Shown here piece by piece: positions 43,201-52,142 of a DNA stretch of 61,190 bases. Within the stretch, counting starts at the first letter, position 1. Each line of letters opens with the position of its first letter. The DNA is from Sphaerisporangium melleum (GTDB lineage Bacteria; Actinomycetota; Actinomycetes; Streptosporangiales; Streptosporangiaceae), in the NCBI RefSeq assembly GCF_014646695.1, contig NZ_BMNT01000048.1, forward strand, positions 1 through 61,190, given 5' to 3'. The position numbers and the translations under genes were made by a program. The notes under the pieces are model-generated. The model had not been told where the DNA came from. It saw only the letters and a list, made by a program, of their open reading frames with translations, and ran no database searches.

Positions 43201-43714
43201 GGCAGGGGTACCGCTAGGTGTGCGGGACGCCGGTCTACCGCCGCGCAGACGCGGGCGAAGGCCAGATGGGCCGGCGGAGGGGCGACGGGCGGGCCCGCGA
43301 TGGAAGGCCGGTGGAGAGGATTCACGAGACGGCGGAAGGTCCAGTCGATCGGTCGGGTCTCCAGGGCGGCGGAGCGGCGAGGTCCGGTCGCCACTGGCTG
43401 GATTCGGATGGTCGGGCAGTCAGGGTTCCTGGATAGGACGCTGGGCCCCAGTCCGGTCACCTGCCCGCCGAGCAGACCAGATCTGTCGCCATATGTCCAA
43501 TATCGCGGCGACGGTGCATTCGATATCGCTCCCGATATCCCCCCTGCTCACCGCCCCGTCCGAGTCGCCAGAGCAGTGGTCGACACCCTGCGACATGGCT
43601 CGCCGTCATCCGGTGCGGCGGGGGCGGCACCGGATGACGGCGGCGGTTACGAAATCGTCCCGACGACCCCGCCGCGCCTCTCCCGGGCGGCAGGTGCACG
43701 GACGGAGCGGATGG
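43201..43714. other. Gap without a gene between the MFS and GH27 genes
   Basis: No convincing gene is seen in these 514 bp. A GATATCG-CTCC-CGATATC dyad lies at 43522-43539. The promoter of the MFS gene must lie near the left side, and the galactoside operon ends at the right side. Confidence 0.4.
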
Positions 43715-45955
43715 TCACAGGGTGGTCAGGTGGACATGGCCGTCGGTGCCGTTGACGACGGCGGAGATCCGGCCGTCCGCCGCCGGGGCGACGCCGAGAG
43801 CGCCGGTGAAGGTGTCAGCGGCCCAGCTCGCCGGCTGGTACCAGCCGCCCCACTGGCCGCCGGCGAAGTCCCTGCGCCAGAGCTTGTAGTCGGCGGCCCT
43901 GGCGAACACCGACATGCCGGTGGGGGTGGCGGTCAGCGTGGGGCTACCGCTGATGGTGCCGTCGCCGAGGACCCACCCGCTCCACTGCCCGCCGGAGAAG
44001 GTCCGCAGGTAGAGGTGGTCGTCGTTGCCGCGTACGGCCAGCTCGACCCCGCCGTCCGGGCGCACCGCCGCGGACGGGCGGCCGTAGACCACCCCACCGG
44101 CGGGCGAGCCGAGGTCGGTCCAGTTCGAGGCCGCGGTCCGGTACTTCACCCGTCCGTCGGTCCCGGTGACGAACAGTGTCCAGGAGTCGGGCTCGGTCCA
44201 TGCGACCGCCGGGCCGTCGGCGGCGCTCCCGCCCCGGGGACGCCAGGGCCCCCACTTCTTGCCGGTGTGGGTGCGCTGCCAGACGCCCCGGTCGATGCCG
44301 CGGACGAACACGTCGATCCGGTCACGGCCGGCGACCACGGCGGGCTGGCCGAGGATCACGCCGCCGACCGGGCCGCCGAGCCGGGTCCAGCGGCGTGACC
44401 AGGTGCCGTCCTGCGAGCGCTGCTCCCACAGGGCCCCGTCGGCACGGCGGACGAACGCGACGGCGTGGGTGGCGTCCTGCCAGGCGAAGGCGGGACTGGC
44501 CGTGGCCTCGCCGCCCAGGTCGGCGCCGAGCACCGACTCGGTGCCGGTCAGCTTGAGCAGGACCACGCCGTGCCGCGGCACCGTCGTGGTGTAGGAGTCG
44601 GAGAAGCTTCCGGCGTCCTGGCGCTCCCACAGCCTCCGCACCCTGACGGCGCCGGCCAGGCCGGTGTCGGCGAAGTTCACCGTGACGGACGCGTCGGACT
44701 CCGAAGCGTTGAGCAGCGCCACGGCGCGCGTGCCACGGACGGCGAGGCGCTTGCCGTACACCTCCAGCCCGTAACCCGGCGAGGCCACCCGCACGCCCTG
44801 GATGGCGAGCGGGTCGCGGTCGACCGCGATGACCTCGGGGTTGGTGAACAGTTCGGTGGTGGCGGCGTCGAAGGCCGTCACGTCGGTCCCGATGACCAGC
44901 GGCGCGGCCATGATGGCGAACATGCCGAACTGCGCGCGGGCCTCTTCGAACGTCAGGCCGTGGTCCGGCAGCAGGTAGTCCGGGTCGTTGTAGTGCCCAG
45001 GACCATTCGCCTCGGGGTGGTACTCGTTCACCCCGAGCGCCCGCCGGAAGTAGGACCACTCGTTGCCGTCGCTGTCGAGGAACGCGCTGTCGGTCCCGGT
45101 CCGCCAGGAGTCGGCGATCGTCGCGCCGAAGCTGTAGGAGTGGATCGCCGTGCGTTCGAGCGGGTAGTTCCCCCAGTCGGTGGTGACCGGGTTGCAGATG
45201 TTCAGGATCATGCGCCCGGCCACGGCCTGGCTGACCTGCCGGTAGGCGGTGGCGGGGTCGAGCCCGGCGGCCACCCCGCACAGGAAGTCGACCTTGACGG
45301 CGTCGAAGCCCCAGGCCACGAACCGGTCGGCGTCCTGCTTGTAGTGACCGCCGCTGCCGATGCCGCAGTTGGCGGGGATCTCGGGCCCGGCGTCGGTGTA
45401 GATGCCGGCCTTCAGGCCGAGCGAGTGCAGGTAGTCGGTGAGCTGCCGCAGCCCGTTGGTCTCGGCGTCGACCGGCCGCGCGGGGTCGAAGCGCCACCGC
45501 TCGGGGTCGTAGCGCAGGTCGCCCTGGGCGTCCCGTCCCATCGAATGCGAGAGCGGATCACCGCCGGACTCGGTGGCGGCCAGGTTCCAGCCGCCGTCGA
45601 TCCAGACGATGGTGTACCCGGCCGCCGCCAGCCCGCTGTCCACCAGGTGACGGGCCACCCTCTTGATCGCCGGCGCGCCCAGGTACTTGTCCGGGTCGCT
45701 GCTGTAGGGGAGGAACCTGCCGTAGTAGGTGTTCCACCCCATGTAGGGCACGGGGGCGTGGCCGCTGTCGTAGTACTTCGGCGCGCCCTGGTCCGGGGCC
45801 GAGCCGCCGGTGTCCGCGGTGACCGTACCGGCCGTCGCCGGCGCGGCGACGCCGTCGTCGGCGGTGGCGGGGGTACCGATCGCGGCGACGGTCGCGAACA
45901 GCGACATCACCGTTACCAGGAGTGGCGTGGTGAGGCGTCGAGGTATTCGTTGCAT
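43715..45955 (-). CDS. Secreted GH27 alpha-galactosidase with lectin-like propeller
   Basis: The product is 746 residues from ATG at 45955, with GGAGG ten nt upstream. It has a signal peptide of about 32 residues. The GH27 barrel begins with VPYMGWNTYYGRF, has IVWIDGGWN, the nucleophile Asp in DAVKVDFLCG and the acid/base Asp in SWRTGTDSAF, then GHYNDPDYL and APLVIGTDV. A beta-sandwich domain follows. The last 260 residues contain about five W-rich repeats (VFVRGIDRGVWQRT, WGPWRPRGG, LAVRGNDDHLYLRTF), like PLL-type sugar-binding propellers. It should release galactose (or L-arabinopyranose) outside the cell for import and oxidation by the upstream operon genes. Confidence 0.93.
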   Translation of the reverse strand: MQRIPRRLTTPLLVTVMSLFATVAAIGTPATADDGVAAPATAGTVTADTGGSAPDQGAPKYYDSGHAPVPYMGWNTYYGRFLPYSSDPDKYLGAPAIKRVARHLVDSGLAAAGYTIVWIDGGWNLAATESGGDPLSHSMGRDAQGDLRYDPERWRFDPARPVDAETNGLRQLTDYLHSLGLKAGIYTDAGPEIPANCGIGSGGHYKQDADRFVAWGFDAVKVDFLCGVAAGLDPATAYRQVSQAVAGRMILNICNPVTTDWGNYPLERTAIHSYSFGATIADSWRTGTDSAFLDSDGNEWSYFRRALGVNEYHPEANGPGHYNDPDYLLPDHGLTFEEARAQFGMFAIMAAPLVIGTDVTAFDAATTELFTNPEVIAVDRDPLAIQGVRVASPGYGLEVYGKRLAVRGTRAVALLNASESDASVTVNFADTGLAGAVRVRRLWERQDAGSFSDSYTTTVPRHGVVLLKLTGTESVLGADLGGEATASPAFAWQDATHAVAFVRRADGALWEQRSQDGTWSRRWTRLGGPVGGVILGQPAVVAGRDRIDVFVRGIDRGVWQRTHTGKKWGPWRPRGGSAADGPAVAWTEPDSWTLFVTGTDGRVKYRTAASNWTDLGSPAGGVVYGRPSAAVRPDGGVELAVRGNDDHLYLRTFSGGQWSGWVLGDGTISGSPTLTATPTGMSVFARAADYKLWRRDFAGGQWGGWYQPASWAADTFTGALGVAPAADGRISAVVNGTDGHVHLTTL

Positions 45956-46017
45956 GGTGCCGGAACCTCCGTGAGGTGAGGGGGGTGAGGGGGTGAAGGA
46001 GGGAGCGAGGGCGGGAG

Positions 46018-46854
46018 TCAGCCGAGGGGGAAGGGGGTCGCGGGGCGGGCGTGCGCGGCGGCGTCCACCGCGTAGACGGCTCCGGCCCCTGGTGGCGGCG
46101 GGTCGAGGCCGAGCGCGGCGGAGGTGACGAGCAGGCGGCCGTCGACGAGGCACACGCTGGTCGGTTGCGGGGTGGGCAGCGGGACGACCCGGACGAGCCG
46201 GCCGTCCGGGGCGTACCGGTGCACGGCGGAACCGCCCCACACCGCGACCCACAGGTGGTCCTCGTCGTCCACCGTCATCCCGTCCGGGGACCCTTCGGTG
46301 ACGGTGGCGAAGACGGACGGCTCGCCGAGGTCGCCGGTGGCCGGGTCGACCGCGTACCGGTCGATGCGGCCCTCGGCGCTGTCGGCGAGGTACATGGTGC
46401 GGCCGTCGGCGGTGAAGGCGGGGCCGTTCGGAATCGTCAGGCCGGTCCTGACGGTGGTCACGGTCAGGTCGGCGCCGACCCGGTACAGCACGCCGGCGCC
46501 CGGCGTGGCGTCGTAGGCCATGGCGCCGGCCCAGAACCGGCCCGACGGGTCGCAGACCCCATCGTTCATCCGGGACGTGGCGGGCAGCGGCCGGGCGATC
46601 CAGTCCAGCGTGCCGGACGCCTCGTCCAGCAGCGCGAAGCCCTGCCCCGCGGCGGCCAGCCAGCGGCCGGGGGTGCGGGTGGGAGCCACCGCGCCGAGCG
46701 GTACGCCGACCTGGGCCAGGACGCGCGCCGGGCCGGGCCGGTCGGCCGGAGCGGCGAGCAGCCGGCCCGCGAGGATGTCGACGAAGACGAGTCGCCCGCC
46801 GACCCAGCGTGCTCCTTCTCCCAGCTCACAGGTGGTCGGGCACCAGACGTTCAC
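46018..46854 (-). CDS. SMP-30/gluconolactonase family lactonase
   Basis: The product is 278 residues. The six-bladed propeller carries metal-site residues in CELGEGARWVGGRLVFVDIL, SRMNDGVCDPSGRFWAGAM and FTADGRTMYLADSAEGRI. SMP-30 family enzymes open sugar lactones with a divalent metal. In this operon it would open galactono-lactone to galactonate between the SDR and DgoD steps. It precedes the GH27 gene by 62 nt. The context makes a galactonolactonase the best call. Confidence 0.9.
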   Translation of the reverse strand: MNVWCPTTCELGEGARWVGGRLVFVDILAGRLLAAPADRPGPARVLAQVGVPLGAVAPTRTPGRWLAAAGQGFALLDEASGTLDWIARPLPATSRMNDGVCDPSGRFWAGAMAYDATPGAGVLYRVGADLTVTTVRTGLTIPNGPAFTADGRTMYLADSAEGRIDRYAVDPATGDLGEPSVFATVTEGSPDGMTVDDEDHLWVAVWGGSAVHRYAPDGRLVRVVPLPTPQPTSVCLVDGRLLVTSAALGLDPPPPGAGAVYAVDAAAHARPATPFPLG

Positions 46855-46997
46855 GCGTTCGCGCCTTTCGGACGGAGGTTCGGCCGGGGGGTTCGACCTG
46901 AGGTCACATGCAGGGGAGGGAGGGCTCGAAGCGCTGGTTCGTGCAGAACGTCCCGCTCACAGCGCCGGCCCGCCGAGAGCGCGGAGCGCCTGCCCGC

Positions 46998-47639
46998 TCA
47001 GAGCGCCTGCTTGAAGGCCGCGATGCGGGCCTTGAGCTCGTCGATGCTCCCGCCGTCGGCCGCGTCGCCCACGAGCGGGGAGCCCACCCCGACCGCGACC
47101 GCTCCCGCGCGCAGGTACTCCCCCGCCTCCGGAACGCCGACGCCGCCGACCGGCACGAACGGCACCCGGGGGAAGGGGTCGCGCAGCGCCTTCAGATAAC
47201 GCACGCCGCCGAGGGACCATACGGGGAACAGCTTGATCGCGGCCGCTCCGGCGTCGAGCGCGGCCACCACCTCGGTCGGGGTGAGCGCGCCCGCGAGGAC
47301 GGGAAGGCCGAGCCGCGCGCCCTCGGCGACTCCCTCACCGACCGCGGGCGTGACCAGGTAGCCGGCTCCGGCGTCGGCCGCCCGCCGCGCGTCGTCGGCG
47401 CTGATCACGGTGCCCGCGCCGAGGCCGGCGGCGTCGCCGAGCGCCGCGCGGGCACGGCGGATCACCGCCAGGGCGCCGGAGGTCACCAGCGAAACCTCGA
47501 CGAGGTGCACTCCCTCCTCCACCAGCGTCACCACCGTGCGCAACGCCGCGTCCGCGTCGCGGCCGCGGACGATGGCCACCAGCCGCCGGGCGGCCAGATC
47601 GTCGAGGAACTTCGCCTTCTCCGGCATCACGTCATCCAC
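46998..47639 (-). CDS. dgoA: 2-dehydro-3-deoxy-6-phosphogalactonate aldolase (KDPG/KDPGal type)
   Basis: The product is 213 residues from GTG at 47639; ATG at 47627 is an equally possible start. The class I aldolase shows Glu in LVEVSLVTSGAL, the Schiff-base Lys in AAIKLFPVWSLGG and VPVGGVG near the end. It splits a 2-keto-3-deoxy-6-phospho-sugar acid to pyruvate and glyceraldehyde 3-phosphate. Next to DgoD it should act on KDPGal. The required kinase (DgoK) is not in this window, so it may lie elsewhere. Confidence 0.88.
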   Translation of the reverse strand: MDDVMPEKAKFLDDLAARRLVAIVRGRDADAALRTVVTLVEEGVHLVEVSLVTSGALAVIRRARAALGDAAGLGAGTVISADDARRAADAGAGYLVTPAVGEGVAEGARLGLPVLAGALTPTEVVAALDAGAAAIKLFPVWSLGGVRYLKALRDPFPRVPFVPVGGVGVPEAGEYLRAGAVAVGVGSPLVGDAADGGSIDELKARIAAFKQAL

Positions 47640-47694
47640 CGTTCGCGCTCAGACATTCGGTCATCGGTCCGTTCTCCGAAGATGCGGGCCGTCG

Positions 47695-48843
47695 TCACCA
47701 TTCGGCCAGGCCGCCGTCCTCGTGCCGCCAGACGGGGTTGCGCCAGGCGTGCCCCTTCTCGCCGGCCTTCCGCACCGCGGCCTCGTCGATCTGTACGCCG
47801 AGGCCGGGAGCGTCGGAACGGGTGGCGTACCCGTCGGTGAAGCGGAACGTCCCGGCGTCCATGACGTAGTCGAGCAGACCGGCCCCCTCCTCGTAGTGGA
47901 TGCCGATCGAGTGCTCCTGGATCAGGAAGTTCGGCGTGGCGAAGGCGACCTGGAGGCTCGCGGCGAGGGCGATGGGGCCGAGGGGGCAGTGCGGGGCGAG
48001 CTTGGCGTCCCAGACCTCGGCCAGGGCGGCGATCCTGCGAGTCTCGGAGATGCCGCCGGCGTGGGACAGGTCGGGCTGCACGACGGCGACGCCGGCCTCC
48101 AGTGCCTGGCGGAAGTCCCACCGGGAGTACAGCCGCTCCCCGGTCGCCACCGGGACGCTGCTCGCGGTGACGACGTCGCGCAGCAGGTGGGGCCGGTCGG
48201 GCAGCACCGGTTCCTCGGCGAACATCGGCTGGAATGCGGCGATGAGCGGCAGGATGCGGCGCGCGTCGGCCGCGCCGACCCGACCGTGGAAGTCCACGGC
48301 GACGTCCCGGCCGGGGCCGAGCACCTCCCTGGCCAGCGCGACGCGTTCCACCACTCCGTGGACGTCGGACTGCGTGGCATGCCGGGCGGGCATCCGCCCG
48401 ACGGCGTTCATCTTGATCGCGGTGAACCCGGCCTCGACCCGGGCGGCGATGCTGTCGGCCAGCTCACCGGGCTCGTCGCCGCCGACCCACGCGTACATGC
48501 GGACCCGGTCGCGGACCGGGCCGCCGAGCAGCGCGTGGACGGGAGCGCCGTAGGTCTTGCCGGCGATGTCCCACAACGCCTGGTCGAGGCCGGCCAGCGC
48601 GCTGGACAGCACCGGCCCGCCGCGGTAGAAGCCGGCGGTGGCCATGACCTGCCAGTGGTCCTCGATGCGCAACGGGTCGCGCCCGAGGAGGTACTCGGCG
48701 AGGGTGTGCACGGCCGCGCGCACCGACTCGGCGCGGCCCTCCACGACCGGCTCGCCCCAGCCGACCACCCCTTCGTCGGTCTCCACCCGGCAGAACAGCC
48801 AGCGTGGCGGCACGAGGAAGGTCTCCACCTTCTCGATCTTCAT
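47695..48843 (-). CDS. dgoD: D-galactonate dehydratase
   Basis: The product is 382 residues, the same length as the E. coli enzyme, and shares its characteristic segments: ETDEGVVGWGEPVVEGRA, FYRGGPVL, DFHGRVGAADA, QPDLSHAGGISE, APHCPLGPIALAA and the WRHEDG-x-x-AEW end. It belongs to the enolase superfamily, with metal ligands Asp/Glu/Glu and catalytic His pairs in DFHGR and HCP. It converts D-galactonate to 2-keto-3-deoxygalactonate. The ATG overlaps the stop of the regulator gene (ATGA). Confidence 0.93.
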   Translation of the reverse strand: MKIEKVETFLVPPRWLFCRVETDEGVVGWGEPVVEGRAESVRAAVHTLAEYLLGRDPLRIEDHWQVMATAGFYRGGPVLSSALAGLDQALWDIAGKTYGAPVHALLGGPVRDRVRMYAWVGGDEPGELADSIAARVEAGFTAIKMNAVGRMPARHATQSDVHGVVERVALAREVLGPGRDVAVDFHGRVGAADARRILPLIAAFQPMFAEEPVLPDRPHLLRDVVTASSVPVATGERLYSRWDFRQALEAGVAVVQPDLSHAGGISETRRIAALAEVWDAKLAPHCPLGPIALAASLQVAFATPNFLIQEHSIGIHYEEGAGLLDYVMDAGTFRFTDGYATRSDAPGLGVQIDEAAVRKAGEKGHAWRNPVWRHEDGGLAEW

Positions 48844-49544
48844 TGTCGTCCCCGATTCTTGAACTCCTGCTCGTCCTTGGCCGCCTGCTCCAGCAGGGCG
48901 CGCATCGCCCGCTCCGCGGCCTCGGGGTCCGAGGCGCGTACGGCGTCGAGCACGGCCCGGTGCGGCGGCAGGAAGTCGGTGTGGTGGCCCTCGCCGTGGA
49001 CGAGCAGGTCACGGGCGCGCAGGCCGATCTCGATGATGTACTCCATCCTGATCAGCAGCTCGTTGCGCGAGGCCTCCAGCAACTGCCGGTGGAAGGCGAG
49101 GTCGGCCTCGACGATCTCCTCGGCCGCGGCGCCGGCGCCGGCCGAGGCGAGCGTGGCCTCCAGCCGGGCCACGTCCTCGTCGGTGCGGCGGGCCGCGGCC
49201 AGGCGTGCTCCGGCGGGCTCGACGATGGTCCGCACCTCGTACAGGTCGTCGAGCATCCGGCTGCCCGCCGGGTCCTCGAACTGCCAGCGCAGCAGGTCGG
49301 GGTCGAGCAGGCTCCACTCGGCGCGGGGGCGGACGAAGGTGCCGCGTTTGGGCCGGGCGTCCACCAGGCCCTTGGCCGCGAGGACCTTGAGCGCCTCCCG
49401 CACGACCGTCTTGCTGACGTCGTAGGTGAGCTCCAGCGCCTCCAGATCGAGCGTGGAGCCGGGAGCCTCCTGGCCGCTGACGATCCGGCGGCCGATCGCC
49501 TCGACGACCTGCCCGTGTACGCCGCGGCCCGGATAAGCGCTCAA
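48840..49544 (-). CDS. FadR-subfamily GntR regulator (DgoR-like)
   Basis: The product is 234 residues from TTG at 49544, with GAGGA seven nt upstream. The winged HTH contains LTYDVSKTVVREALKVLAAK and PKRGTFVRPR. The FCD ligand domain contains AFHRQLLEASRN and PPHRAVLDAV, whose His residues hold a metal. FadR/FCD regulators of galactonate genes (DgoR) respond to galactonate. It is coupled to dgoD and probably represses the whole operon. The DNA site could not be identified with confidence. Confidence 0.9.
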   Translation of the reverse strand: MSAYPGRGVHGQVVEAIGRRIVSGQEAPGSTLDLEALELTYDVSKTVVREALKVLAAKGLVDARPKRGTFVRPRAEWSLLDPDLLRWQFEDPAGSRMLDDLYEVRTIVEPAGARLAAARRTDEDVARLEATLASAGAGAAAEEIVEADLAFHRQLLEASRNELLIRMEYIIEIGLRARDLLVHGEGHHTDFLPPHRAVLDAVRASDPEAAERAMRALLEQAAKDEQEFKNRGRQ

Positions 49545-49572
49545 TTTCGCCGTCCTCGTGTCGGATATGTGA

Positions 49573-50319
49573 TCATGCGGAATCTTTCACCGCACTCCAC
49601 CCGCCGTCCACCAGCAGGCACGCCCCGGTGACATAGGAGCTCTCCTCAGAGGCCAGGAAGGCCACCGCCGCCGCGACCTCCTCCGGCCGCCCGAACCGCC
49701 CGGCGGCGGTGCCGGCCGCGCTGCGCCGGCGGTCCTCCTCGCCGATGCCGTCCCAGGCCGGGGTCAGGATCGGCCCGGGGAGCACGGTGTTGACCCGCAC
49801 CCGCGGGCCGTACTCGACCGCGAGCTGACGGCCGAGCGAGACGAGCCCGCCCTTGGCCGCCGCGTAGGCCGGATGCCCGGGCAGGCCCGCGATGGCGTGG
49901 ACCGAGGAGCTCAGCACGACGGCGCCGGCGCCCCGCTCGGGGTAGCCCGCGCCCAGCAGGGCGGCGCAGGCCCGCATCGCCTGGTAGGTCGCCGTGAGGT
50001 TGACGGCGATCTGCCGGTCCCAGTCGGCCTCGGCCATCTCGTGCACCGGGGCCCGGACCACCACGCTGGCGTTGGAGTGCAGCACGTCGAGCCGGCCGAA
50101 CTCCGTCCGCGCGAGGGCCTCGACCCGCCGCCAGGTCTCGGCCGCCGCCACATCACCGGTGACGCCCAGCGCCCCGGCGTGGCCGGTGGCCGGGTCGGCG
50201 ACGTCCACGGCGATCACGTGCGCCCCCTCGGCGGCGAACCGCTCGACGACGGCGGCGCCGATGCCGGACGCGGCGCCGGTGACCACCGCCACCTTGCCGG
50301 TCAGCAGTTCTCGTCCCAT
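49573..50319 (-). CDS. SDR oxidoreductase, candidate galactose dehydrogenase
   Basis: The product is 248 residues from ATG at 50319, with AAGG upstream; GTG at 50325 is an alternative. The cofactor motif is TGAASGIG and the active site is YAAAK with an upstream Ser (VLSSSVHA). Asp at the end of strand 2 (VIAVDVADP) indicates NAD. C-terminal ends with GACLLVDGGWSAV. Its operon partners (importer, lactonase, DgoD, aldolase) make sugar 1-oxidation to lactone the likely role. A direct substrate assignment is not possible from sequence. Confidence 0.88.
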   Translation of the reverse strand: MGRELLTGKVAVVTGAASGIGAAVVERFAAEGAHVIAVDVADPATGHAGALGVTGDVAAAETWRRVEALARTEFGRLDVLHSNASVVVRAPVHEMAEADWDRQIAVNLTATYQAMRACAALLGAGYPERGAGAVVLSSSVHAIAGLPGHPAYAAAKGGLVSLGRQLAVEYGPRVRVNTVLPGPILTPAWDGIGEEDRRRSAAGTAAGRFGRPEEVAAAVAFLASEESSYVTGACLLVDGGWSAVKDSA

Positions 50320-50371
50320 GCCCACACCTTGTCCGTGCCGATGGCGGTCGTCTGTCGCGTCAGGCCGCCGG

Positions 50372-51205
50372 TCATTTCGCCGATCCGATCAGCAGGCCCG
50401 AGATGAAGTAGCGCTGGAAGCGCAGGAAAACGATCACCGTGGGGATCGCCGCGAGGACCGTGGCGGCGGCGATCACGTTCCACGAGGAGAAGTACTGCCC
50501 CTGCATGCCGAGGATGGCCGGGGTGACCGGCAGCTTGGTCTCGTCGCGCAGCAGGGTGATGGCCCACAGCAGGTCGTTGAAGGTCCAGGTGAAGGCGAGC
50601 GACCCGAGCGCGGCGAGCGCCGGCTTGGTGAGCGGGAGCACGATGCGCAGGTACACCCCGAAGGTGGTCGCCCCGTCGATCTTGGCGGCCTGGGTGATCT
50701 CGTGCGGGATCCCGCGCATGAAGCCGTGCAGGACGAAGGTGTAGAAGCCGAGGCCGACCGCGGTGAGCACCACGATCACACCGATGCGGCTGTCGAACAC
50801 GCCGAACCGTTCGGTCAGCTTCAGCACGGGGATGAGCAGCAACTGCGCGGGCAGCAGGTTCCCGGCCAGCATGAGCAGCAGCAGCGTCCTGCGGAACGGG
50901 ATGCGGTGCCGGGCCAGGGCGTAGGCCGCCATCGAGGCGAGGACCAGCGTCGCGACGACCACCGGCACCGTGATGAGCAGGCTGTTGCCGATCGCCCGCC
51001 ACTCCCCCGCGCCGAGGGCCTGCCGGTAGGAGTCGAAGGTGAGGCCGGTGGGCAGGCTAGCCAGGCCGCGCGCGGCGAGGTCGTCGAAGGTGCGCAGCGA
51101 GGTGACCAGCACCAGCGCGAGCGGGAGCAGCCACAGCGCGGCCAGGGTGCCCATCGCCGTGTGGAACAGCCAGGGCCGCAGCCGGGCGGCCTTCGTGGGC
51201 GTCAT
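50372..51205 (-). CDS. Sugar ABC transporter permease (MalG type)
   Basis: The product is 277 residues with six membrane helices. The EAA-like loop for the ATPase is EITQAAKIDGATTFGVYLRI. The ATG overlaps the stop of the partner permease (ATGA). With that permease and the lipoprotein it forms a CUT1-type importer. No ATPase gene is in the operon; a shared MsiK-like ATPase is usual in actinomycetes. Confidence 0.93.
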   Translation of the reverse strand: MTPTKAARLRPWLFHTAMGTLAALWLLPLALVLVTSLRTFDDLAARGLASLPTGLTFDSYRQALGAGEWRAIGNSLLITVPVVVATLVLASMAAYALARHRIPFRRTLLLLMLAGNLLPAQLLLIPVLKLTERFGVFDSRIGVIVVLTAVGLGFYTFVLHGFMRGIPHEITQAAKIDGATTFGVYLRIVLPLTKPALAALGSLAFTWTFNDLLWAITLLRDETKLPVTPAILGMQGQYFSSWNVIAAATVLAAIPTVIVFLRFQRYFISGLLIGSAK

Positions 51206-52140
51206 GCGGTCTCCTCCTCGCGCAGGCTGCGTACCAGGTAGACGACGATCGTGGCCACGGTGAGCAGGAAGATCACCACGGCCAGCGCGGAGCCGTAGCC
51301 GAGCTGGGAGCCGAGCACACCGGTCGAGAACTGGTAGGTGCTGAGCAGCTCCGAGGAGTGGTACGGGCCGCCCTTGGTGAGCGCCCACACGATGTCGAAC
51401 GAGCGCAGCGCGTCGATCACCGTGACCGCCAGCACGACCGTGCTGATCGGCCGCAACTGCGGCAGCGTGATGTACCGGAAGCGCTCGAGGGCGGTCGCGC
51501 CGTCGGTCTTCGCCGCCTCGTGCAGCAGCGGGTCCACCGTCTTCAGCCCGGCCAGGAACAGCACCATGATGTAGCCGACCTGGCGCCAGAGCGCGGGCAG
51601 GATCAGCGCGTACAGGGCGGTGCCGGAGTCGCCGAGCCAGATGCGCGTCTGGTCCTCCAGCCCGACCGCGGTGAGCAGGCCGTTGACCAGGCCATCCGGC
51701 TGGTAGATCATGCGCCAGACCAGCGCGGAGACCACCATGGAGAACACCACCGGCAGGAAGAACACGGCCCGGTAGACGCCGACGCCGCGCCGCGGCCGGT
51801 CGAGCAGCAGCGCCAGCGCCAGGCCGCCCAGCACCGACAGTCCGCCGAACAGCACCAGCCACATCACGGTGTTGCGCAGGGCCGTACGGAACGTCTCGTC
51901 GGACCACATGCGCAGGTAGTTGTCGGCTCCGACGAACACCGGCGGCGAGATGCCGTCCCATCGGGTGAGGGAGATGTAGACGCTGTTCAGCGCGGGCCAG
52001 AACGTCCAGAACATCTCCACCGCGAACGGGACGAGCACGAAGGCCAGCAGGACGGCCCCCTCGCGCGCCCCCCGCCGCGCGCCCCCCGAGAGGACGCCGG
52101 CGCGGGAGCCGCGCGAGAAGGTCTTGGCGGAGGCGGCCAT
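51202..52140 (-). CDS. Sugar ABC transporter permease (MalF type)
   Basis: The product is 312 residues with six helices and a basic N-terminus. The EAA loop is LLHEAAKTDGATALERFRYI. It follows the binding-protein gene by two nt and overlaps the second permease. It imports oligosaccharides or galactosides released by GH27, according to the operon context. Confidence 0.93.
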   Translation of the reverse strand: MAASAKTFSRGSRAGVLSGGARRGAREGAVLLAFVLVPFAVEMFWTFWPALNSVYISLTRWDGISPPVFVGADNYLRMWSDETFRTALRNTVMWLVLFGGLSVLGGLALALLLDRPRRGVGVYRAVFFLPVVFSMVVSALVWRMIYQPDGLVNGLLTAVGLEDQTRIWLGDSGTALYALILPALWRQVGYIMVLFLAGLKTVDPLLHEAAKTDGATALERFRYITLPQLRPISTVVLAVTVIDALRSFDIVWALTKGGPYHSSELLSTYQFSTGVLGSQLGYGSALAVVIFLLTVATIVVYLVRSLREEETA

Positions 52141-52142
52141 CG

